NCBI GenBank assembly: GCA_026987255.1
Contig: JALSNA010000045.1
Location: forward strand, 1 to 5,395
DNA length: 5,395 bases
Direction of reading: 5' to 3'
Origin: Hyphomicrobiales bacterium
Lineage (GTDB): Bacteria; Pseudomonadota; Alphaproteobacteria; Rhizobiales; Aestuariivirgaceae
Shown: positions 1 to 5,192 of the stretch, piece after piece
Numbering within the stretch: position 1 is the stretch's first letter
How the letters are laid out: each line of letters opens with the position of its first letter
Notes under the pieces: generated by a model
The model's database searches: none
Told to the model about the DNA's origin: nothing
Seen by the model: only the letters and a program-made list of their open reading frames with translations
Translations under genes and position numbers: made by a program

Positions 1-337
1 CGCCACCGTGGCGCTGTCCATCGCCGGGATGGTCCTGGCAGGATTGCCCGGCGCGGTCATGGGCGCGGCCGCCGCGGCCATCATTGCCGCCATCGCCAGT
101 TTCGCGCTTGCCGCCCGCCAGCCGCATTTCGCCTTTCCCTGGGGCCATGCCGCCCGCGCCATCTTCGCCAGCGGCCTGATGCTCGCCGCCCTGGTTCTCT
201 TCGGCCCGGCGGCGCATATCACCACCCTGGTTTTCAAGATCCTTCTGGGGGCCGCCATCCATGCCCTGGGTCTGGCCGCCCTCTACCCGCGCGAGCTTGC
301 CGCGGCCCTCACCTCCTTGCGCACCCGCCTGGCGTGA
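1..337 (+). CDS. C-terminal part of a multi-pass membrane protein, probably a polysaccharide/oligosaccharide flippase (partial)
   Basis: The reading frame is open from the first base to a TGA at 335-337, so the gene begins upstream of the window. The GTG at position 8 is in frame but is not needed as a start. The 111 visible residues are very rich in Ala, Leu, Ile and Gly. They form about three or four hydrophobic segments: roughly residues 3-35 (probably two helices), 48-66 and 68-90. A short basic tail follows (YPRELAAALTSLRTRLA). The pattern of paired helices and a basic cytoplasmic C-terminus fits the last helices of a Wzx/MATE-like polysaccharide flippase, which moves lipid-linked sugars across the inner membrane. 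No catalytic motif is visible in this fragment, so the family call is inference and another polytopic transporter is possible. The stop lies only 6 bases before the structured element at 344. Confidence 0.45.
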   Translation, partial: ATVALSIAGMVLAGLPGAVMGAAAAAIIAAIASFALAARQPHFAFPWGHAARAIFASGLMLAALVLFGPAAHITTLVFKILLGAAIHALGLAALYPRELAAALTSLRTRLA

Positions 338-376
338 GGATTAGGGTCTGGACTCAATAAAAACGTGGCGCCAGTC

Positions 377-453
377 TGGCGGCCAGCAACAGGAGATCGG
401 GAAAAAATGTGCAATAACAAACACCAATAGATTTCTCCTGCCGCTGGCCGCCA
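377..453. repeat. Internal hairpin 1 of the structured element
   Basis: Bases 377-387 pair with 443-453 (11 bp) and 390-396 with 434-440 (7 bp), separated by one 2x2 internal loop at 388-389/441-442. The 37-base loop (397-433) is A-rich, in contrast to the GC-rich surroundings, which suggests a different origin from the host genes. Confidence 0.6.
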
Positions 454-464
454 TCCCCTTCGGG

Positions 465-561
465 CGACAAATGCACTGCATCTCAGCGGTCTTGTCTTGC
501 CCGCCAATAGCACCACTATTGGCGGGCAAGACAAGACCGCTGATATTTTGCGCATTTGCCG
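465..561. repeat. Internal hairpin 2 of the structured element, with a perfect 28-bp stem
   Basis: Bases 483-510 are exactly complementary to 516-543: 28 consecutive pairs around a 5-base loop (CACCA, 511-515). Below an 8x8 internal loop, 465-474 pairs with 552-561 with one mismatch (467/559). On the + strand the stem is followed by TATTTTG (544-550), so it could also stop transcription arriving from the upstream membrane-protein gene. Confidence 0.7.
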
Positions 562-613
562 CTGGCATCCACGCCTTTATTGAGACCAGACCCTGATCGG
601 GGGCAACGGGAAA

Positions 614-641
614 CGCCAATGGCGATCTTTCACCATTGGCG
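614..641 (-). terminator. Probable terminator of asd
   Basis: On the minus strand, 633-641 pairs with 614-622 (9 bp, CGCCAATGG / CCATTGGCG) around a 10-base loop, about 50 bases past the asd stop codon. It is followed in the direction of transcription by TTTCCCGTT. The T-run is short, so termination strength is uncertain. On the + strand no T-run follows. Confidence 0.45.
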
Positions 642-693
642 CTGCTTCGATGATCACGAGCTTGCTTGAAAACACCCTCACCCGGAGGATGAC

Positions 694-1731
694 TCAGCGG
701 CGCGGTTTGACCAGCCCGCGGTTGATGAGGGTCTCGGCGATCTGCACCGTGTTGAGCGCCGCCCCCTTGCGCAGGTTGTCCGAGACCACCCACAGATCGA
801 GACCGGAATCGAGGGTGGAATCGGTGCGGATGCGCGACACGAAGGTGGCGAAATCCCCGGCCGCCTCCACCGGCGTGACGTAGCCGCCGTCCTCGCGCTT
901 GTCCACCACCAGCACGCCGGGGGCCTCGCGCAGGATGTCGCGCGCCTCGTTCTCGTCCACCTCGCGCTCGAACTCGATGTTGACCGCCTCGCCATGGCTG
1001 ACGAAGACCGGCACGCGCACCGCCGTGGCCGTCACCTTGATCTTGGGATCGAGGATCTTCTTGGTCTCGGCGTTGAGCTTCCATTCCTCCTTGGTATAGC
1101 CGTCATCGAGAAAGACATCGATATGCGGAATGACATTGAAGGCGATCTGCTTGGTGAACTTTTGCGGCGGCTTCATGTCGTTCATGAAGATGGACTTGGT
1201 CTGGTCCCAGAGCTCGTCCATGGCCTCCTTGCCGGCGCCGGAGACCGACTGGTAGGTGGAGACCACGATGCGCTTGATGCCATAGCGGTCATGCAGCGGC
1301 TTGAGCACCACCACCAGCTGGGCGGTGGAGCAATTGGGGTTGGCGATGATGTTGCGCCGCGCCTCGTCCCTGATCCACTCTTCGAGCACCGCCGCGTTGA
1401 CCTCCGGCACCACCAGCGGCACCGCCGGGTCATAGCGCCAGCACGAGGAGTTGTCGATGACGATGGCCCCGCTTTCGCCGATCTTCGGCGCCCATTCTTT
1501 CGATACCGAAGAGCCCGCCGACATGAGGCAGAAATCCACCTTGGAGAAATCGAACTGCTCCAGATCCCTGCACTTGAGAACCCTGTCTCCATAAGAGACC
1601 TCCACCCCCAGCGAGCGGCGCGAGGCGATGGCGAAAACCTCCTCCGCCGGGAACTTGCGCTCATCGAGAATGTTGAGCATTTCGCGCCCGACATTGCCCG
1701 TCGCGCCGACGACTGCGACCTTGTAACCCAT
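694..1731 (-). CDS. asd: Aspartate-semialdehyde dehydrogenase
   Basis: Asd reduces L-aspartyl-4-phosphate to aspartate semialdehyde with NADPH in the cytoplasm. This is the branch-point metabolite for lysine/diaminopimelate, threonine and methionine. The 345-residue product has the normal family length. The Rossmann nucleotide-binding loop GATGNVG is at residues 9-15. The catalytic cysteine is C134 in NPNCSTAQL, Q161 lies in STYQSVSGAG, and the substrate-binding/base segment RVPVFVSHGEAVN carries R239 and H247. The start is the ATG at 1731: the protein begins MGYKVAVVGA exactly at the first strand of the fold, and AGGAG (1739-1743) sits 7 bases upstream. The frame stays open to 2001, but that extension is low-complexity and its ATG overlaps the predicted promoter. 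The gene is convergent with the membrane-protein gene and divergent from terC. A Thr/Lys-rich leader ORF upstream suggests amino-acid control. Confidence 0.96.
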   Translation of the reverse strand: MGYKVAVVGATGNVGREMLNILDERKFPAEEVFAIASRRSLGVEVSYGDRVLKCRDLEQFDFSKVDFCLMSAGSSVSKEWAPKIGESGAIVIDNSSCWRYDPAVPLVVPEVNAAVLEEWIRDEARRNIIANPNCSTAQLVVVLKPLHDRYGIKRIVVSTYQSVSGAGKEAMDELWDQTKSIFMNDMKPPQKFTKQIAFNVIPHIDVFLDDGYTKEEWKLNAETKKILDPKIKVTATAVRVPVFVSHGEAVNIEFEREVDENEARDILREAPGVLVVDKREDGGYVTPVEAAGDFATFVSRIRTDSTLDSGLDLWVVSDNLRKGAALNTVQIAETLINRGLVKPRR

Positions 1732-1738
1732 GATTGAT

Positions 1739-1743
1739 CTCCT
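1739..1743 (-). promoter_or_regulatory. Ribosome binding site of asd
   Basis: AGGAG on the minus strand, 7 bases before the ATG at 1731. It decides this start over the longer open frame that reaches 2001. Confidence 0.8.
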
Positions 1744-1812
1744 GAAAGATTTTTCCCCTGCCGCTCCCGGACGGAAATGTTCCGCCGCCTTTCGGCCGAT
1801 TGGTGACGATCC

Positions 1813-1836
1813 GGCCCCTCCCCGGCGGGAGAGGCC
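1813..1836 (-). promoter_or_regulatory. GC-rich hairpin in the asd leader, just after the candidate leader peptide
   Basis: In the minus-strand RNA, GGCCTCTCCC (1836 to 1827) pairs with GGGAGGGGCC (1822 to 1813). This gives 10 pairs including one G-U, around the 4-base loop GCCG. It begins 11 bases after the leader stop codon and lies about 80 bases before the asd start. No U-run follows (GGATCGTCACC), so it is not a standard intrinsic terminator; it could pause polymerase or work together with Rho. Confidence 0.45.
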
Positions 1837-1846
1837 CGGGGAAAGG

Positions 1847-1957
1847 TCAGGCCGTTTTGGCCGTTTTGGTGGTAGTGGGCGTGGGAACCGCAAGCGCGCG
1901 CGCCGCCGGGAGGGCCTCCCGGCGGGTGCGAACATCGTGTGCAATGGCTGCGCGCAT
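1847..1957 (-). CDS. Candidate Thr/Lys-rich leader peptide of asd
   Basis: This is a 36-codon ORF from the ATG at 1957-1955 to the TGA at 1849-1847, too short for routine gene calling. Residues 26-35 read TPTTTKTAKT: six Thr and two Lys codons in ten (bases 1853-1882), followed by Ala and stop. Thr and Lys are two of the end products made from the Asd reaction, which is the arrangement seen in leader peptides of attenuated amino-acid operons. The ORF starts about 33 bases after the predicted transcription start and ends 115 bases before asd. GC-rich segments able to form competing hairpins lie on both sides of the Thr/Lys codons. The binding site is weak: GGATGG, 8 bases upstream. Part of the bias comes from a two-copy tandem repeat (AAAACGGCC). 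The function is inferred, and chance in GC-rich sequence is the alternative. Confidence 0.42.
   Translation of the reverse strand: MRAAIAHDVRTRREALPAARALAVPTPTTTKTAKTA
1903..1925. repeat. Near-perfect palindrome inside the leader ORF
   Basis: CCGCCGGGAGG and its exact complement flank a single central base (1914), 11 + 1 + 11. In minus-strand RNA it would form at least a 9-bp stem with a 5-base loop, upstream of the Thr/Lys codons. The 3' half (1903-1913) is also complementary, with one bulged base, to the segment at 1817-1828 downstream of those codons. Confidence 0.6.
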
Positions 1958-1997
1958 GGAAAAAACCATCCAGATTGCGGTTCAGGACTTGCGCGCT

Positions 1998-2026
1998 TCA
2001 TAGCCCGGGCCAGGGGCCTACGTCAA
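1998..2026 (-). promoter_or_regulatory. Predicted sigma70-type promoter of asd
   Basis: On the minus strand, TTGACG (2026 to 2021) is followed by a 17-base spacer and CTATGA (2003 to 1998), or by TATGAA with an 18-base spacer. Transcription would start near 1990, giving an mRNA leader of about 260 bases that contains the candidate leader peptide. The long leader itself hints at control after initiation. Confidence 0.5.
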
Positions 2027-2041
2027 TGAAAAGCCGGGAAA

Positions 2042-2064
2042 AAGGGCAGGTTTTGCTTGCCCTT
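2042..2064 (+). promoter_or_regulatory. Hairpin in the region upstream of terC
   Basis: AAGGGCA (2042-2048) pairs with TGCCCTT (2058-2064), with one G-U and one G-C pair added inside around the loop TTTTG. The right arm (CTTGCCC, 2056-2062) can instead pair with GGGCAAG at 2089-2095, so two exclusive folds are possible. I found no convincing -35/-10 pair for terC, so it is uncertain whether this segment is transcribed. Confidence 0.3.
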
Positions 2065-2115
2065 GTGGCCATTTTGCCGCACCTTGACGGGCAAGAAACA
2101 TCAACCGGGGCACCT

Positions 2116-2135
2116 CCGGCCCGTCCTGGGCCCGG
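2116..2135 (+). promoter_or_regulatory. Hairpin directly before the terC start codon
   Basis: GGCCC (2118-2122) pairs with GGGCC (2128-2132) around GTCCT. Two further G-C pairs follow past a bulged C at 2133. It ends three bases before the ATG at 2139, where a ribosome binding site should be; none with GGAG or AGGA character is visible. It may limit translation initiation. Confidence 0.35.
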
Positions 2136-2138
2136 ATC

Positions 2139-2870
2139 ATGAGCAATCACATGTTCGATTGGCTTTTCACCATCGAAGGATGGATCAGTCTGCTGACCCT
2201 CGTCCTGCTGGAGATCGTGCTGGGGATCGACAATCTGGTCTTTCTGGCCATCGCGGCGCGCAAGCTGCCTGCCGCCCAAAGGCCGAAGGCCCAGCGCCTC
2301 GGCCTGGCCGGGGCCCTGATATTGCGCATCGCCCTGCTGTCGGCCCTGGTGTGGCTGACGCGGCTGACCATGCCCATCTTCACGCTGCATGGCTTTGCCT
2401 TTTCCTGGCGCGATCTGATCTTGCTCTCGGGCGGGCTCTACCTGCTGTGGAAGGGCACCATGGAGATCCATGAAGAGGCCGAGGGCGGCGCTCTGGAGGG
2501 GCCGCAGGCGGCCTCCACCAGGAGCTTTCTCGGCGTCGTTTTCACCATCATGGTGCTCGATCTGGTCTTTGCCCTGGATTCCATCGTCACCGCGGTGGCC
2601 ATGACGCAATTCCTGCCGGTGATGATCCTGGCCAATGTCATCGCCATCGGCGTCATGATGCTTTTCGCCAGGCCGGTGAGCGAATTCATCGAGCGCCATA
2701 TCACCATCAAGCTGCTGGCCCTGGCCTTCATCCTGCTGATCGGTGTCACCCTGGTGGCCGATGGCCTGCATTTTCACATCCCGCGCGGCTACATCTATTT
2801 CGCCATACTGTTCTCGCTTTTCGTCGAGGTGATCAACGCCTGGGTGCGCCGCAAGCGGCAAAAGACATGA
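2139..2870 (+). CDS. TerC-family integral membrane protein
   Basis: TerC-family proteins are inner-membrane proteins; several are linked to metal-ion handling (manganese export by Alx and related members) and some to tellurite resistance. The 243-residue product has about seven hydrophobic segments. They cover approximately residues 17-40, 55-75, 91-107, 129-156, 158-178, 189-207 and 215-235, and the protein ends in a basic tail (VRRKRQKT). Both hallmark acidic motifs are present in membrane segments: EIVLGIDN (E25, D31, N32) near the N-terminus and DLVFALDS (D141, D147) in the middle, related to each other as in the family's internal duplication. The ATG at 2151 (MFDWLF) is an equally possible start; neither has a clear ribosome binding site. 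The gene stands alone, divergent from asd and separated from dapF by its own promoter. The substrate cannot be told from sequence. Confidence 0.9.
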   Translation: MSNHMFDWLFTIEGWISLLTLVLLEIVLGIDNLVFLAIAARKLPAAQRPKAQRLGLAGALILRIALLSALVWLTRLTMPIFTLHGFAFSWRDLILLSGGLYLLWKGTMEIHEEAEGGALEGPQAASTRSFLGVVFTIMVLDLVFALDSIVTAVAMTQFLPVMILANVIAIGVMMLFARPVSEFIERHITIKLLALAFILLIGVTLVADGLHFHIPRGYIYFAILFSLFVEVINAWVRRKRQKT

Positions 2871-2924
2871 CCATCTCTCCCAGGGCGTAGACCCATAAAG
2901 CCGGGTTTGCAAAACCGCGAGTGA

Positions 2925-2953
2925 TTGTCACTGGCGGCGTGGATGCCTATATT
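2925..2953 (+). promoter_or_regulatory. Predicted sigma70-type promoter of the dapF operon
   Basis: TTGTCA (2925-2930), a 17-base spacer and TATATT (2948-2953; CTATAT one base earlier) make a near-consensus promoter. Transcription would start around 2960, leaving a leader of under 30 bases before dapF. CTGGCGG (2931-2937) and CCGCCAG (2969-2975) form a 7-bp inverted repeat that straddles the -10 box and start site. Confidence 0.6.
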
Positions 2954-2975
2954 CGCCGCAAATGCAAACCGCCAG

Positions 2976-2979
2976 CGAG
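2976..2979 (+). promoter_or_regulatory. Ribosome binding site of dapF
   Basis: GAGG lies 7 bases before the ATG at 2987. It supports that start over the in-frame GTG at 2921, which lies upstream of the predicted promoter. Confidence 0.6.
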
Positions 2980-2986
2980 GCGCCAG

Positions 2987-3847
2987 ATGAGCGGCAGAAC
3001 CATAGCTTTTCGCAAGATGAACGGACTGGGCAACGATTTCGTCGTCCTCGATGCGCGCGCGCGCGACTTGCCGATGAACGATTCCATCGCCCGCGCCATC
3101 GGCGACAGGCAAGAGGGCATCGGCTGCGATCAGATCATCGTCTTGCGCAAGGCTTTCGATGCGGATGTCTTCATGGAGATCTGGAACAGCGGCGGCTCGC
3201 GCGTGGCCGCCTGCGGCAATGCCACCCGCTGCGTGGCCCAGGAGCTCATGGAGGAGACCGGCAAGGCCTCCGTCAGCATCCGCACCGATGCCGGATTGCT
3301 CCATGCCTGGCGCAACGATCACGGGCTGATCGAGGCCGACATGGGCGCGCCCAGGTTCGGCTGGCAGGACATTCCGCTGGCCGAGGAGTTTCGCGACACG
3401 CGCGGCATAGAGCTGCAGGTCGGCCCCATTGATTCGCCCATCCTGCATACGCCCTCGGTGGTCAACGTGGGCAATCCCCATGCCATTTTCTGGGTCGATG
3501 ATCTGGAGGTCACCGACCTTGCCCGCACCGGGCCCTTGCTGGAGAATCACCCGATCTTTCCTGAAGGGGCCAATATCTCCCTGTGCAAGGTGGAAGGCCC
3601 GGACCATCTGCGCCTGAAGGTCTGGGAGCGCGATGCGGGTCTGACGAAGGCCTGCGGCACGGCGGCCTGTGCGGCGGCCGTCTGCGCGGCGCGCAAGAAG
3701 CTCACCGGGCGCAAGGTGCGCGTGAGCCTGCCCGGCGGCGATCTGTTCATCACCTGGCGCGACAGCGACGATCACATCCTCATGGCCGGCCCGGTGGAGC
3801 ATGAGTTCGACGGCGAGCTGCCCGCCGCCCTCTTCGGGATGGCCTGA
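2987..3847 (+). CDS. dapF: Diaminopimelate epimerase
   Basis: DapF is a cofactor-independent enzyme that interconverts LL- and meso-diaminopimelate, the last step before lysine and the source of the cross-linking residue of peptidoglycan. It acts in the cytoplasm. The product has 286 residues, normal for the family. Its N-terminus [17 protein letters not shown] (residues 8-24) is the standard first motif. The two catalytic cysteines are both present: C76 in AACGNATRC and C223 in [11 protein letters not shown]. Substrate-contact segments are also seen: [11 protein letters not shown] (160-170), EGANISLC (193-200) and ERDAGLT (214-220). The last has Asp at 216 where Gly or Ala is common, a mild oddity outside the catalytic pair. 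The start at 2987 is favoured by the GAGG site and by the promoter just upstream. It is the first gene of an apparent dapF-mtaB-ftsY unit. Confidence 0.97.
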   Translation: MSGRTIAFRKMNGLGNDFVVLDARARDLPMNDSIARAIGDRQEGIGCDQIIVLRKAFDADVFMEIWNSGGSRVAACGNATRCVAQELMEETGKASVSIRTDAGLLHAWRNDHGLIEADMGAPRFGWQDIPLAEEFRDTRGIELQVGPIDSPILHTPSVVNVGNPHAIFWVDDLEVTDLARTGPLLENHPIFPEGANISLCKVEGPDHLRLKVWERDAGLTKACGTAACAAAVCAARKKLTGRKVRVSLPGGDLFITWRDSDDHILMAGPVEHEFDGELPAALFGMA

Positions 3848-3926
3848 GAAGGCCCGGTGGCTTGCATCGGCGGGGGTTTTGCCCTTCAAGAGGCGGCAAG
3901 GATCACAACAGCGGAACACCCAGCCC

Positions 3927-5192
3927 ATGCGCGAACCAGAACTGATTACCTTCGGCTGCCGGCTGAACGCCTTCGAATCGCAGGCGATGCGCCGCATGGC
4001 GGCGCGCGCCGGGCTTGGCAAAGCGGTCATCGTCAATACCTGCGCGGTCACCGCCGAGGCCCAAAGGCAGGCCCGCCAGGCGATCCGCAAGGCGCGCCGC
4101 GCCCATCCTTGCGCGCCGCTCATCGTCACCGGCTGCGCCGCCCAGACGCAGGCCGAAGCCTTCGCTGCCATGGCCGAGACCGACGCGGTGCTGGGCAATG
4201 CCGACAAGCTGCGCGATGCGGTCTGGCAAGGCCTCAGGGGGCTGCGCGCCGGGACGCGGGACAAGCCGGTCATCGTTTCCGACATCATGGCCGAGACGGC
4301 TCTTGCCCCCCTCGATGCGGTGGGCCATGCGGGGCGCACGCGCGCCTTCGTGCAGGTGCAGACGGGCTGCAATCACCGCTGCACCTTCTGCATCATTCCC
4401 TTCGGGCGCGGCAATGCCCGCTCCTTGCCCGCCGAAGACGTGGTGGCGCAGGTGCGCGCGGCCCGCGAGGCGGGGCACCGCGAGGTGGTGCTCACCGGCG
4501 TGGATCTGACCAGCTGGGGCGAGGACCTGCCCGGCGGGCGGCGGCTGGGCCATCTGGTGGCGCGCATTCTCGAGGATGTCCCCGCCCTGGAGCGGCTGCG
4601 CATCTCCTCCATCGACGTGGCCGAAATCGATGACGAATTTCTCGCCGTGCTGGCGGGGGAAGAGCGCCTCATGCCACATCTGCATCTGTCCTTGCAGGCC
4701 GGCGACGACATGATCCTCAAGCGCATGAAGCGCCGCCACAGCCGCACCCAGGCCATCGAGTTTTGCGCCCGCGCCCGCAGCCTGCGCCCCGATGTGGCCT
4801 TCGGGGCCGATCTGATCGCCGGGTTTCCCACCGAAACGGAAGAGATGTTCGCCAATTCCCTGCATCTGGTGGAGGAATGCGATCTGGTGTGGCTGCATGT
4901 CTTTCCCTTTTCGCCGCGCGCGGGCACGCCAGCAGCGCGCCTTGCACCGGTGCCCGGCGATATTGTCAAGCGCCGCGCTGCGGCCCTGCGGGCAGCCGGA
5001 GAACGGCAGCGCGATGCCTTCTTGGAAAGTCTGGTCGGGCACGATGTTTCCATACTTGTGGAAAAATCGGGCATGGGCCGGGCGCCCAACAATGCCCAGG
5101 TGCGGGTTGACGAAAGCCGCGCGGCGGGGGAAATAGTAGGCTTGCGCATCACCGGGCATTCCGGCGGGTGGCTGATCGCGGAGGATGCATGA
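3927..5192 (+). CDS. mtaB: tRNA t6A37 methylthiotransferase (MtaB type, radical SAM)
   Basis: MtaB adds a methylthio group to C2 of N6-threonylcarbamoyladenosine at position 37 of ANN-decoding tRNAs, making ms2t6A and stabilising codon pairing. The 421-residue protein has the family's three parts. The N-terminal UPF0004 domain carries cluster cysteines C11 (TFGCRLNAFES), C39 (VNTCAVT) and C70 (VTGCAAQ). The radical SAM domain carries CNHRCTFC (C148, C152, C155), then LTGVDLTSWG (189-198), HLHLSLQAGDD (251-261) and FGADLIAGFPTET (292-304). A short TRAM-like C-terminus covers about residues 369-421. TFGCRLNAFES, rather than a MiaB- or RimO-style start, points to MtaB; MiaB-like specificity is the alternative. 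The ATG at 3927 lies 79 bases after dapF, with only a weak binding site. The stop overlaps the next start (ATGA). Confidence 0.92.
   Translation: MREPELITFGCRLNAFESQAMRRMAARAGLGKAVIVNTCAVTAEAQRQARQAIRKARRAHPCAPLIVTGCAAQTQAEAFAAMAETDAVLGNADKLRDAVWQGLRGLRAGTRDKPVIVSDIMAETALAPLDAVGHAGRTRAFVQVQTGCNHRCTFCIIPFGRGNARSLPAEDVVAQVRAAREAGHREVVLTGVDLTSWGEDLPGGRRLGHLVARILEDVPALERLRISSIDVAEIDDEFLAVLAGEERLMPHLHLSLQAGDDMILKRMKRRHSRTQAIEFCARARSLRPDVAFGADLIAGFPTETEEMFANSLHLVEECDLVWLHVFPFSPRAGTPAARLAPVPGDIVKRRAAALRAAGERQRDAFLESLVGHDVSILVEKSGMGRAPNNAQVRVDESRAAGEIVGLRITGHSGGWLIAEDA
5180..5184 (+). promoter_or_regulatory. Ribosome binding site of ftsY
   Basis: GGAGG inside the last codons of mtaB, 4 bases before the ATG at 5189. 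The short spacing and the ATGA stop/start overlap suggest translational coupling to mtaB. Confidence 0.6.

Larger units (their letters stand above)
344..593. mobile_element. 250-bp MITE-like structured element with near-identical terminal inverted repeats
   Basis: The ends are GGGTCTGGACTCAATAAA at 344-361 and its reverse complement at 576-593, matching 17 of 18. Pairing continues inward with small interruptions to 374/562: 344-351 with 586-593, 353-361 with 576-584, 364-368 with 569-573, and 370-374 with 562-566, 27 pairs in all. Inside lie two independent hairpins (377-453 and 465-561), so either strand could fold as a three-way junction with almost nothing left over. Length, inverted ends, lack of an ORF of its own and position in a convergent intergenic gap fit a non-autonomous (MITE-type) element. 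No exact target duplication is visible: the flanking trinucleotides are TTA and TGA. The parent insertion sequence is not identifiable here. A structured RNA gene is the main alternative. Confidence 0.55.

Noticed and set aside
344..593. Retron-like non-coding RNA (outer inverted repeat plus one short and one long hairpin)
   Set aside because: The overall shape is similar, but no reverse transcriptase gene is in the window and the outer ends look like transposon termini. Only flanking sequence could reopen this.
994..1737. Plus-strand open frame over asd
   Set aside because: It is antisense to a gene with complete catalytic motifs and has no ribosome binding site or domain of its own.
694..2001. 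An Asd protein with a 90-residue N-terminal extension starting at 2001
   Set aside because: The extension is low-complexity Arg/Pro/Gly-rich, its ATG overlaps the predicted -10 box, and the start at 1731 has an AGGAG site and begins exactly at the Rossmann fold.
2001..2138. yybP-ykoY manganese riboswitch before terC
   Set aside because: Neither the GGGGAGUA-type core nor the 3' GACAnGACC-type segment is present.
2901..2918. Small hairpin GGTTT/AAACC after terC as a terminator
   Set aside because: It has only five pairs with a 3-base loop and no T-run follows.
3051..3065. CG-alternating run (GCGCGCGCGC) with possible Z-DNA character
   Set aside because: It encodes the ARAR stretch of DapF and is ordinary for GC-rich codon use.
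2795..4372. Long minus-strand open frame over dapF and the start of mtaB
   Set aside because: It lies antisense to two strongly supported genes and its translation shows no family motif; long antisense frames are expected at this GC content.
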